Assembly: GCA_002788865.1 (NCBI GenBank)
Contig: PFSC01000139.1
Coordinates: 1-7,174 of the forward strand
DNA: 7,174 nt
Direction of reading: 5' to 3'
From: Candidatus Roizmanbacteria bacterium CG_4_9_14_0_2_um_filter_39_13
GTDB taxonomy: Bacteria; Patescibacteriota; Microgenomatia; UBA1406; GWC2-37-13
Shown: piece by piece, positions 1-6,828 of the stretch
Layout: the number at the start of each line of letters is the position of its first letter
Position numbering within the stretch: the first letter of the stretch is position 1
Notes under the pieces: model-generated
What the model saw: only the letters and a program-made list of their open reading frames with translations
What the model was told of the DNA's origin: nothing
Databases searched by the model: none
Program-made: the position numbers and the translations under genes

Positions 1-3000
1 GATTGTTGTACGATATTTTCTTCAATTGCGGTGTCTTGTGAGACGTGCTTTATGACGTCAGTGTTTTCGGTGAGAGAGTTAATAATGTTGGTGGTGGATT
101 CTTGAGAGATTGCTTGAGAATCTGGAGTGGATACCTGAACTTGTTGTGTAATTGTCTCTTTGGAAGATCCACTTATTTGGGTTTGAATGGATGTCGGTAT
201 AGATTGAATGATTTTTTCGGTTGTCTTTTGATCAATTTTTGATTCTTTCACAATCTTTTCTTTCATTTGTGGAGAGTTTTGAACCGCAGAAGAAGTAGTA
301 TTCATAATATCTTTGACCTGAGACACTGACATACTTGTTTGATTTGCTATTGAATTGATGGCAGTTGATGAGCGCTCATCAACATGTTGTGCATAGGATT
401 CTAAGACATTTTGAACTTGTTGCTGGGTAGTGTGTGTCGTTTGGGCGACGGTTGTTGTCGTGTTATTGTCTTGGGAAATTGTCTTGAAAATATTTTGTAT
501 CGACGTGGTAGTCATTTGCTGTGCCGGTGCTTTATTATCGTTGATAACAGTGACAACTGGTTTTGAAGAGACTGCTGCTTCAACCGTTGCATCGACTGCC
601 AAGCGGACAACTGATTTCGCTTGTTCAACCTCAATTCCAATTTTTTGTGCAGACTGCTGAAGAGTTGAATGATATTGAATTTGAGCGGATGCTTCTTGAA
701 GTACATTTGATACAGTTGATTGATCAATGTGTGTTGTTTTTGAGATATTTTGGACAACGCCTTTCGCTAATGAACTCTCAACGCTTGATGCATATGCATT
801 CATGATTGATTGGACCACCTGTGGAGTGGTTGAGCTCTTTTCAGCAACAGTTGTGGTAACTGTTGTGTTTGTTGCAGCGCTCATAAATGATTCCTTGATC
901 AATGATCGCACATTCTCCTTTGATGTTTGTGTTTCCGAAGAAACGCGTTCAGCGAGTGATGTTTCTCGTAACACCGTAGATTTTATACTATGAAGGATTT
1001 TAGATACTTGTTCTTTGGTGAGTTTGTGTGTTGAAGCAATTCCCTGAACAAATCGTGATTGAGCGCTCATAAGTCCCGCATCATGAAGCACGTGTTTGAC
1101 AATTTTTTCAGAAGTATTTGTTTCGCGGGCGATTGTTGAAATGACAGTGTTTACTGGTTGCGAAGTATATTTACTATACGTATTCAATACATTATGGACG
1201 GTTTGAGTATTTGTTCCCGCAGATTGTGCGAGTTTTTGAACAGCTTGGATATTGTTTGAAATTTGAGTAGTATAGCTTGTAGTGATTTTCGAAAATGCCT
1301 CTTGAGGAATGTGCATGTCCTTGGCTACAACTTGCGAAACAGATATTGTTTGGGGCATTGACTGCATGAGGGTTTCACGAATTTTTGATTTTTCAGAAAC
1401 GGTGGTCGACGTCGAAGCAAGAATAGTCCGCGCAACTGCGTCATTTTTGATTGCTCGGTTGAAAAGTTCGGATCGAAGATTCATAAACTGCTGTCTTTGT
1501 GCTGGGACCTTTGCCTGAACAGGATTGGATATGTATGCGAGATTTTGATTGACAGTCTGTCTCATTTGTTTGTTTGTTTCCACCCGTGCGACATCGGTGA
1601 TGCGAGTGGCTTGAAGATTGAGAGTGCGCGTGAGATCTTTGGTCAAAGAATGTTTGATTTGGTTGAGTGAACCCACGCTTATCTTAATATCTCGATCTAT
1701 TGGTGTCTTCGTATCGATTTTGAGCGATGGTAGCGATGGAGGATAAGATGGGGAAGGTCCTTTTGACGGCCCACCGCGCATATTGTCATACATTGCAAGG
1801 AGAATATTTTTCATTGCATAAATTCCTTCACAACAATAATCTCGGAAAATACGAAGGAGCCACCATGGGAAAAATGTCACTGCCCAAAGCATTATAAGTG
1901 TCAAAATATATTCTGCAAACGTATCGACGTAGTTTCCGTTGTTGAGTGCCCCAATCGGTCGATTTACTCCTGTTGCTGCTGCAATTCTTTGTGCTGGTCC
2001 TCCATATATTATATTCATGCCGGTAGGATACACGTATCCAGCTATATCACCTGCTCGAGAAAAATCAAAACTAAACGGAATACCCTCTTTCCATATTTTT
2101 GACACTGCCCCCAAGAATAGTGCCACAAGAGGTCCATAAAATAGCCATTGGAAAAATACACCGATCCAAATCCATCCAGTATTTCTGATGAAAACAAATG
2201 GCATGAGGAGTGCGAGAAATGGTGCAACAAAGAGCATGAACCAAAGAAGGATTTTGCGAAGAAGAAGCATCACGCCCATCACGTAATAGCTGACATTGGT
2301 CATTTTGAGGAGGAACATTTCAGTATTAACTCCCTCCTGTACGCGAATATTGAGATCGCGACATCCGACAAATCCTTTGTAACTTTGTTCGGTCGCGCCA
2401 AGCGTGGAGTCTCCAGGATTCACAAAATATATACTGAAAAGGTCTTTTCCACCGAGATTTTCATAGAAGAATCGCATCAGGATTTCTGAAAATTGAACCA
2501 AGATGAACACGATCGCAGAAGAAAATGCCACATACAAAAGCATGGTTCCAATCTTGATGACAGTCGGCCCAATGGCAATGCCACCACTGCCTCCGGCAAA
2601 GAAATTCCCAATACCATTGTACACGTTTCCACCGCGACGACTGATGATATACCCTAGACCAAATATTGTGGCAACAAGAACCACTCCAACGAGAGCAATG
2701 ACGCTTGAAAAATTCCATATCGTTCGTAGAACCGGCGATTCGTCTACAGCGTTCGTGTTGAGAACCCAGTAGAGAAACTGCCGTGCGCGTTCGTCGGATT
2801 TTCCCTGATTGGTAATGGCAGGATCCTCGACCCAATAGTGAGATCCGATAGGATCGCTCAAGAATTCGGTATACGAAGTGGCACATGTTTCTGGGGGCTT
2901 CAATTGTCCATAAATATTATCTCCTTGAGTGAGAAAATTCACGGGACAGCTCAAACTGGGGTCAACTTTATTACAAGGAATTGGACTGATTGGAAGGTTG

Positions 3001-3089
3001 TATATATCCGTATTTTGGGCAAAAGAGCTCTGCGCCATTGATACAAAGAGCAAAAGAGCAAATAAAAACGCTGTAATTTTTTTTCCCAT
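1..3089 (-). CDS. Large polytopic membrane protein with tandem HTH-like repeat tail (partial, C-terminus beyond window)
   Basis: The frame is open for 1029 codons from ATG at 3089-3087 to position 3, with no stop before the left edge. An in-frame TAA lies directly upstream (3092-3090), so this is the most upstream start. Residues 1-24 form a signal peptide (Lys-Lys, hydrophobic core, end SSFA|Q). Residues 25-120 are extracytoplasmic with Cys39, Cys48 and Cys69. Hydrophobic segments lie near 125-150, 172-200, 266-300 (one long or two short), 305-329 and 391-413, with a Gly-rich loop at 151-172 and a Trp-rich stretch at 305-318. A Pro/Ser/Gly linker (437-456) leads to a Ser/Thr/Gln-rich helical tail with repeats from about residue 557 or 587 to the edge. 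A signal peptide, five to six membrane segments and a long tail recall VirB6/TrbL-like channel subunits of type IV secretion systems; this is inferred from architecture, since no diagnostic motif was recognised. The partial pilin-like gene on the other side of comM supports it weakly. A large surface or adhesin-type membrane protein is the alternative. The reading frame is certain; the function is not. Confidence 0.85.
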   Translation of the reverse strand, partial: MGKKITAFLFALLLFVSMAQSSFAQNTDIYNLPISPIPCNKVDPSLSCPVNFLTQGDNIYGQLKPPETCATSYTEFLSDPIGSHYWVEDPAITNQGKSDERARQFLYWVLNTNAVDESPVLRTIWNFSSVIALVGVVLVATIFGLGYIISRRGGNVYNGIGNFFAGGSGGIAIGPTVIKIGTMLLYVAFSSAIVFILVQFSEILMRFFYENLGGKDLFSIYFVNPGDSTLGATEQSYKGFVGCRDLNIRVQEGVNTEMFLLKMTNVSYYVMGVMLLLRKILLWFMLFVAPFLALLMPFVFIRNTGWIWIGVFFQWLFYGPLVALFLGAVSKIWKEGIPFSFDFSRAGDIAGYVYPTGMNIIYGGPAQRIAAATGVNRPIGALNNGNYVDTFAEYILTLIMLWAVTFFPWWLLRIFRDYCCEGIYAMKNILLAMYDNMRGGPSKGPSPSYPPSLPSLKIDTKTPIDRDIKISVGSLNQIKHSLTKDLTRTLNLQATRITDVARVETNKQMRQTVNQNLAYISNPVQAKVPAQRQQFMNLRSELFNRAIKNDAVARTILASTSTTVSEKSKIRETLMQSMPQTISVSQVVAKDMHIPQEAFSKITTSYTTQISNNIQAVQKLAQSAGTNTQTVHNVLNTYSKYTSQPVNTVISTIARETNTSEKIVKHVLHDAGLMSAQSRFVQGIASTHKLTKEQVSKILHSIKSTVLRETSLAERVSSETQTSKENVRSLIKESFMSAATNTTVTTTVAEKSSTTPQVVQSIMNAYASSVESSLAKGVVQNISKTTHIDQSTVSNVLQEASAQIQYHSTLQQSAQKIGIEVEQAKSVVRLAVDATVEAAVSSKPVVTVINDNKAPAQQMTTTSIQNIFKTISQDNNTTTTVAQTTHTTQQQVQNVLESYAQHVDERSSTAINSIANQTSMSVSQVKDIMNTTSSAVQNSPQMKEKIVKESKIDQKTTEKIIQSIPTSIQTQISGSSKETITQQVQVSTPDSQAISQESTTNIINSLTENTDVIKHVSQDTAIEENIVQQ
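3..1331 (-). repeat. Protein-level tandem repeats of about 33 residues with HTH-like cores
   Basis: In the minus-strand protein, 16-residue cores begin at residues 587, 620, 653, 684, 716, 748, 782, 813, 881, 914, 946 and 1016. Neighbouring cores are 31-34 residues apart, except two gaps of 68 and 70, about twice the period, which probably hide one degenerate unit each (near 847 and 981). The core pattern is [ILV]-[AS]-x-x-[ST]-x-x-[ST]-x-x-x-V-x-x-[ILV]-[LIM]. Examples are IARETNTSEKIVKHVL (653), LAQSAGTNTQTVHNVL (620) and IANQTSMSVSQVKDIM (914). A weaker unit may sit at 557. The units have diverged so far in DNA that this is not a nucleotide tandem repeat. The array continues past the left edge, so the full copy number is unknown. 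Confidence 0.8.
364..383. repeat. Perfect 20-bp palindrome inside the large minus-strand gene
   Basis: GTTGATGAGC (364-373) is followed directly by its reverse complement GCTCATCAAC (374-383). It lies in the repeat tail and encodes part of the segment HVDERSSTA. The central AGCGCTCAT also occurs at 876-884 and 1062-1070, at other repeat units but without the full palindrome. Its function is unknown and it may be coincidental. Confidence 0.5.
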
Positions 3090-3099
3090 TTATATATTC

Positions 3100-3128
3100 A
3101 TCTTAGTATAGATATAGTTTGTTGACAA
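3100..3128 (-). promoter_or_regulatory. Candidate sigma70-type promoter for the large minus-strand gene
   Basis: On the minus strand, TTGTCA (3128-3123, 5 of 6 to consensus) and TAAGAT (3105-3100, 4 of 6) are 17 bases apart. Transcription would begin near 3093, leaving a leader of only about 4-5 bases before the ATG at 3089. TATACT (3110-3105) is a better -10 on its own but lacks a good -35 at normal spacing. No Shine-Dalgarno sequence is visible. Confidence 0.4.
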
Positions 3129-3150
3129 TAGAAAATAACTATGTCATCAT
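3122..3150 (+). promoter_or_regulatory. Candidate sigma70-type promoter for the surface protein gene
   Basis: A perfect -35 hexamer TTGACA (3122-3127) is followed after 17 bases by CATCAT (3145-3150, 4 of 6 to TATAAT). Transcription would start near 3157, about 20 bases before the ATG at 3178. The sequence ATGATTGTA, which overlaps the -10 (3149-3157), recurs at the matching place in the promoter upstream of the pilin-like gene. The same TTGACAA heptamer, read on the other strand, supplies the -35 of the divergent promoter. Confidence 0.5.
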
Positions 3151-3177
3151 GATTGTATCTACCAATTGGCATTCAAT

Positions 3178-5178
3178 ATGAAAAAATACATAATTCTTCT
3201 TTTTGGACTATTTTTATTTGCATTTGTTCCTGAAATACATGCTCAGCCACTACAAAGTTCGGGCTTTCTAGCTTCGTGTTTTGACATGCAGTATTGTGGA
3301 GAAGGCGCATGCCCCTCAGGTAAAACTCAAGTTCATAGAATGGCATTGAGCACAACGACCCATAAGGCAGTTGCCTCCGCAACGACATATGTCCTTGAGT
3401 GCATTGAAGCTGATCCAGACCCAATTTGTACGACAGGGAACTCCGAGCTTGATGTCGAGTTATTTTGCCCGGATACATCTAAAATGACTCCCCAGCAAGT
3501 CACAGATCAGTGCGATCACTATGATAGAGTGACCAAGGGTGATATTGGATACCAATTGTCATCGCGTGGAGGTGATTATGGTATTTGGCATAAAGACGTA
3601 GCATCAACAAATAATACATATATTCGTAAAAATGAAGCGATTCGAGGAGAGCTGACCGTGCAGTCTGATGGACAGGGCAATGTGAAACCTATAGAGGTTC
3701 AAAGTTATACAAAAGATGCGCGAATGCGGAAGTTCATGATGTACAACAAAATTGTTGGTACAGACCCTGTTTCTGCCGAGGGCGGTGGACAATCTCAAGC
3801 TACACTTCCTTTTATTTATCGTTCTTCGGATTGTGAGGGTGGAAAGGCATACGATCCAGCTGGAAGAGTTTTTGATATGCTCTCTCTAGAGCCAATTCCA
3901 AATGTTCAGGTTAGTCTGAACCAACATAATACAGTGACAGACGCGCTGGTCAATATATCAATCGCAAATCCCCATATTGTTAATCCATTTAAGACGAGTT
4001 CGATAGGGTACTTCACCTTTTATGTTGTTGATGGAAATTATTCACTAAATCCAACCCACACAGAATACACTCATGCAGTACAAACACAAGATGAAGGTAG
4101 TATCCCAACAAACGTACATAGAATTTATTCCGATTTGTACTTTCAGGATTCACCTCGAATTCAACAGCGTGGAGCAATACAACACAGAGATGTTGTTATG
4201 AAACCCAATAATGGTATAGGAGCGAGATACCCTCTGGACTTACTTGACGAGTCGCGCACTGAAGAAAACGGAAAACTCATATATAAGGGATTGATTTCAC
4301 ATCCTTTTGTGCTTCTTAATGTTGAAATTTGCACACCTGGCACACCAGAAACTTGCGCTCTTTATAAAGAGTTTGACCAAAAAAATGGAGGGCCCGACAA
4401 AGAGGGTGAATTTGCAATAACGCTCGATCAATCAGTCCTGAAATCCCTTACAGGAGAGTATTTTAATATGAAGTTCGTCAAGCAAGATTTGACAACTGCG
4501 ACACTAACGTACGACGGAAGCACAGTAAGTCATGTTGTTTCTTGGCTTAAAAAATTAGTCGGGCAGGTAGTAGGGGTAGTACAAGCCCAGGAAGGAGACA
4601 ATCTCGAATCAAAGGTTGAACCAATTCCCGTATATTTGGAAGGGTATGCGTACGACAATGAAGGCAGTATAATGCCAAATGCTACGGTTGGCATCTATAT
4701 GTATCTTTTCCAGAATACTCCAATATATCAAACCACGGCGGATAGCAAAGGGTTTTTTAGAATTACTACAGAGAATATTCCTTCGGCAGAATACTCCATA
4801 AGGTTTACCTCAGTAGAAAATCCTGAAGTCATATCGTATCAATCAACATCGCAGTTTCTTGCTAATAATGGAGAATTTATTAAGTCGGAGAAGATAAATC
4901 CATATAAACAAACAAATGCTAATTCCAATCCGCGTCGAAATGTCACTCCAAGTTTTGTTCCTGAGCAAAAAATCTCACCACTGGTGACAGTAGTTTCACC
5001 AACCCAAACGGCTGCTCCTAGTGGCGCGCCGACGGAAGCAGTTACCACGACCACAACATCAAGAAACCCGATGTATCTTATTGGAGCAGTGCTTCTGATT
5101 CTCCTTGGAGGGGCGGGGGTTATGCTTGCGATATATGTATACAAAAAGAAATCTCAAGAAACTGTCGAGCAAGAATAG
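3178..5178 (+). CDS. Secreted, C-terminally membrane-tethered surface protein with carboxypeptidase-regulatory-like domains
   Basis: This 666-residue protein ends at TAG (5176-5178). I chose ATG at 3178 because it begins a clean signal peptide (MKKYIILLFG..., likely cleavage after IHA at residue 22). An in-frame TTG at 3166 would only add four residues. The N-terminal part (23-220) is Cys-rich (Cys34, 40, 45, 75, 84, 97, 112, 219) and unrecognised. Residues about 221-345 and 484-570 each look like a carboxypeptidase-regulatory-like or Cna-B-type beta-sandwich, with the pattern G-x-[AV]-Y-D...P..[NA]..V...G-[YF]-[FY]. Cys385 and Cys393 lie between them. A Thr/Pro/Ser-rich stalk (about 575-630) leads to one membrane helix (633-655) and a KKK stop-transfer signal with a short acidic tail, so nearly all of the protein should be outside the cell. 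There is no LPXTG sorting motif. It starts divergently from the large membrane protein gene, and comM follows after 53 bases. Role unknown; an adhesin or a structural partner of a secretion or pilus machine is plausible. Confidence 0.88.
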   Translation: MKKYIILLFGLFLFAFVPEIHAQPLQSSGFLASCFDMQYCGEGACPSGKTQVHRMALSTTTHKAVASATTYVLECIEADPDPICTTGNSELDVELFCPDTSKMTPQQVTDQCDHYDRVTKGDIGYQLSSRGGDYGIWHKDVASTNNTYIRKNEAIRGELTVQSDGQGNVKPIEVQSYTKDARMRKFMMYNKIVGTDPVSAEGGGQSQATLPFIYRSSDCEGGKAYDPAGRVFDMLSLEPIPNVQVSLNQHNTVTDALVNISIANPHIVNPFKTSSIGYFTFYVVDGNYSLNPTHTEYTHAVQTQDEGSIPTNVHRIYSDLYFQDSPRIQQRGAIQHRDVVMKPNNGIGARYPLDLLDESRTEENGKLIYKGLISHPFVLLNVEICTPGTPETCALYKEFDQKNGGPDKEGEFAITLDQSVLKSLTGEYFNMKFVKQDLTTATLTYDGSTVSHVVSWLKKLVGQVVGVVQAQEGDNLESKVEPIPVYLEGYAYDNEGSIMPNATVGIYMYLFQNTPIYQTTADSKGFFRITTENIPSAEYSIRFTSVENPEVISYQSTSQFLANNGEFIKSEKINPYKQTNANSNPRRNVTPSFVPEQKISPLVTVVSPTQTAAPSGAPTEAVTTTTTSRNPMYLIGAVLLILLGGAGVMLAIYVYKKKSQETVEQE

Positions 5179-5183
5179 AATAT

Positions 5184-5196
5184 AGAGAAGTTCTCT
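5184..5196. repeat. Short perfect inverted repeat between surface protein gene and comM
   Basis: AGAGAA and TTCTCT flank a single central base, giving a 13-bp dyad that starts six bases after the upstream stop codon and ends seven bases before a TTGACT hexamer. As RNA only about four base pairs could close around the loop, and no T-run follows, so it is a poor terminator. It could be an operator for comM, or chance. Confidence 0.3.
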
Positions 5197-5202
5197 CGTA
5201 AT

Positions 5203-5228
5203 TTGACTGTATTTCTGTATGATATACA
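5203..5228 (+). promoter_or_regulatory. Weak candidate promoter upstream of comM
   Basis: TTGACT (5203-5208) resembles a -35. The best -10-like hexamers, TATGAT (5218-5223) and TATACA (5223-5228), lie only 9 and 14 bases downstream, short of the usual 16-18. If TATGAT or TATACA is used, transcription would begin at or next to the ATG at 5232, giving a leaderless message. comM may instead be read through from the gene upstream. Confidence 0.25.
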
Positions 5229-5231
5229 CAT

Positions 5232-6752
5232 ATGCTTTCAAAGACGATTGCAGGTGCTACAATCGGACTTCATGGAGTGTTGATCACAGTCGAGGTTGAT
5301 GTGGCGGGCAGAGGATTCCCTACGCTCACCATCGTTGGCCTTCCCAACAAATCAGTCGACGAATCAAAAGATAGAGTACGTACTGCGCTCACAAATACTG
5401 GTTATGAGATGCCCGAGTCCAGAATCACCGTCAATATGGCTCCTGCCGATATTCCCAAATCTGGTTCTGCATTTGACCTGGCTATCGCGATTGGCATTCT
5501 TGCGGCATCAGGAATGATCCCACAGTCTGCACTTGAAAACAAAATGATTCTTGGAGAGCTTTCGCTCGAAGGAAATGTGCGAAAAATCAACGGTATTGTT
5601 CCTCTTATACTTCTTGCTCAGGAAGAAGGAATTGGCGAGGTGTATATTCCAGAGGAAAATGTTGAAGAGGCTTCCATATTTGACGATATTCACATTTTTC
5701 CAGTGAAAAATCTTCAAACATTGATCAATCACCTTCTTGAAAAAGAGAAAATGGCAACATATACGTTTATTGAAAAAAGGCATAGAGCAGATGAATTTGA
5801 GCTTTTGAATGATTTTGCTCAGATTAAGGGACAAGAACAATCAAAGCGGGCACTTGAGGTTGCAGCTGCCGGGTTTCATAACATTCATCTCAAAGGTACG
5901 CCAGGCGCCGGGAAAACCCTTCTTTCTCGAAGCATGCCGACGATTTTGCCAAAACTCCAAAAGCAAGAAATTCTTGAAGTGGCAAAAATATATTCGGTTG
6001 TCGGAGAGTTATCGGACGCGATATTTCATGGTGTCCGCCCCTTTCGGTCGCCGCATCATACGACATCTCGGGTCGGCCTTATCGGAGGAGGGAGTACGCC
6101 GATGCCAGGGGAGATTTCCATGGCACACAGGGGAGTATTGTTTCTTGATGAGTTCCCCGAATTTCCCCGCAATGTTCTTGAGGCTATGCGCCAACCCTTG
6201 GAAGATGGGGTAGTGACGGTGTCTCGTGCGGCGGGGACGCTCACCTTTCCTGCGAGGTTTTTGCTTCTTGCGGCATCAAACCCCTGTCCATGTGGATATC
6301 TTGGTCACCCCAAAAAGCCATGCAAGTGTGCCCCAGGGATGATAATGAGGTATAAAAAGCGACTTTCGGGTCCACTCCTTGATCGGATTGATCTGCATAT
6401 TGATGTACCTCCTGTGGAGGTGGATGAGCTTTCTGATGAATATAAAAGTGAATCAAGTAAAGATGTGCGTACTCGAGTGCTCGCGGCACGAAAAATTCAA
6501 GAGAAGAGATTTAAGGGAAAAAGAACCCTTTTCAATAGCGAGATTCGATCGTCTGATATCAAAAAATATTGTGTTCTCACAGACGATGCACAAAGCATGC
6601 TGAAGCAAGCAGTTGAACGGCTTTCACTGTCGGCGCGATCGTATTTTAAGACAATCAAAGTGGCACGCACGATAGCTGATTTAGAAGGTTCCAAAGAGAT
6701 TGAAGCCGCACATATTGCAGAGGCATTGCAGTATCGAGCCAAGGAACTGTAA
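5232..6752 (+). CDS. comM: ComM/YifB-family AAA+ ATPase (Mg-chelatase-like), branch-migration helicase type
   Basis: At 506 residues this is full length for the family. Residues about 20-170 form the N-terminal ChlI/Lon-S16-like domain (motif PADIPKSGSAFDLAIAIG, 71-88). The AAA+ core follows with QIKGQEQSKRALEVAAAGFH (197-216), Walker A GTPGAGKT (222-229), the family signature RPFRSPHHTTS (269-279), and Walker B VLFLDE (302-307). NPCPCGYLGHP...CKC (350-366) holds four cysteines in the paired spacing typical of ComM. GPLLDRIDL (380-388) carries the likely arginine finger Arg385. The C-terminal domain ends in the sensor-2 region (SLSARSYFKTIKVARTIADL, 465-484). No catalytic motif is missing. 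Studied ComM proteins are cytoplasmic hexameric helicases that drive branch migration of incoming single-stranded DNA during natural transformation. The gene is not a magnesium chelatase for chlorophyll; that name comes from homology. The pilin-like gene starts 76 bases downstream from its own promoter. The ATG at 5232 has no Shine-Dalgarno sequence. Confidence 0.96.
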   Translation: MLSKTIAGATIGLHGVLITVEVDVAGRGFPTLTIVGLPNKSVDESKDRVRTALTNTGYEMPESRITVNMAPADIPKSGSAFDLAIAIGILAASGMIPQSALENKMILGELSLEGNVRKINGIVPLILLAQEEGIGEVYIPEENVEEASIFDDIHIFPVKNLQTLINHLLEKEKMATYTFIEKRHRADEFELLNDFAQIKGQEQSKRALEVAAAGFHNIHLKGTPGAGKTLLSRSMPTILPKLQKQEILEVAKIYSVVGELSDAIFHGVRPFRSPHHTTSRVGLIGGGSTPMPGEISMAHRGVLFLDEFPEFPRNVLEAMRQPLEDGVVTVSRAAGTLTFPARFLLLAASNPCPCGYLGHPKKPCKCAPGMIMRYKKRLSGPLLDRIDLHIDVPPVEVDELSDEYKSESSKDVRTRVLAARKIQEKRFKGKRTLFNSEIRSSDIKKYCVLTDDAQSMLKQAVERLSLSARSYFKTIKVARTIADLEGSKEIEAAHIAEALQYRAKEL

Positions 6753-6759
6753 ATATGTG

Positions 6760-6789
6760 TTGACAACGATAGGAAAAGCTGGGTATTAT
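6760..6789 (+). promoter_or_regulatory. Strong sigma70-type promoter for the pilin-like gene
   Basis: A perfect -35 TTGACA (6760-6765) and a near-perfect -10 TATTAT (6784-6789, 5 of 6) are 18 bases apart. They begin eight bases after the comM stop codon. Transcription would start near 6796, leaving an A/T-rich leader of about 33 bases without a Shine-Dalgarno sequence. The gene can therefore be expressed independently of comM. ATGATTGTA (6788-6796) matches the surface-gene promoter. Confidence 0.7.
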
Positions 6790-6828
6790 GATTGTACAAA
6801 TAGATTTATTTATTTACTCTTATACAAT

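Noticed and set aside
788..799. 12-bp palindrome ATGCATATGCAT
   Set aside because: Short, made of alternating simple bases and inside a coding region; chance explains it.
45..993. Several plus-strand reading frames of 65-88 codons
   Set aside because: All are antisense to the repeat tail, have no plausible start context, and vanish against the 1029-codon open frame.
3..1331. CRISPR array or nucleotide tandem repeat
   Set aside because: The repetition is at protein level only. Units differ widely in DNA and the reading frame stays open throughout.
2148..2489. 113-codon plus-strand reading frame
   Set aside because: Antisense to the membrane core of the large gene. The many His, Lys and Glu residues are the expected reverse reading of hydrophobic codons.
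2461..2886. 141-codon minus-strand reading frame
   Set aside because: It lies in another frame inside the large membrane protein gene. Its product is rich in Cys, Arg, His and Trp with no recognisable domain; it is a shadow.
3166..3177. Upstream TTG start for the surface protein
   Set aside because: It adds only four residues before the signal peptide and would leave almost no leader after the predicted promoter. ATG at 3178 gives a typical signal peptide.
5069..5178. LPXTG-type sortase anchor at the end of the surface protein
   Set aside because: No LPXTG-like motif precedes the hydrophobic helix; a simple membrane anchor explains the end.
5179..5231. Rho-independent terminator after the surface protein gene
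   Set aside because: The only hairpin has about four pairs and is not followed by a run of T.
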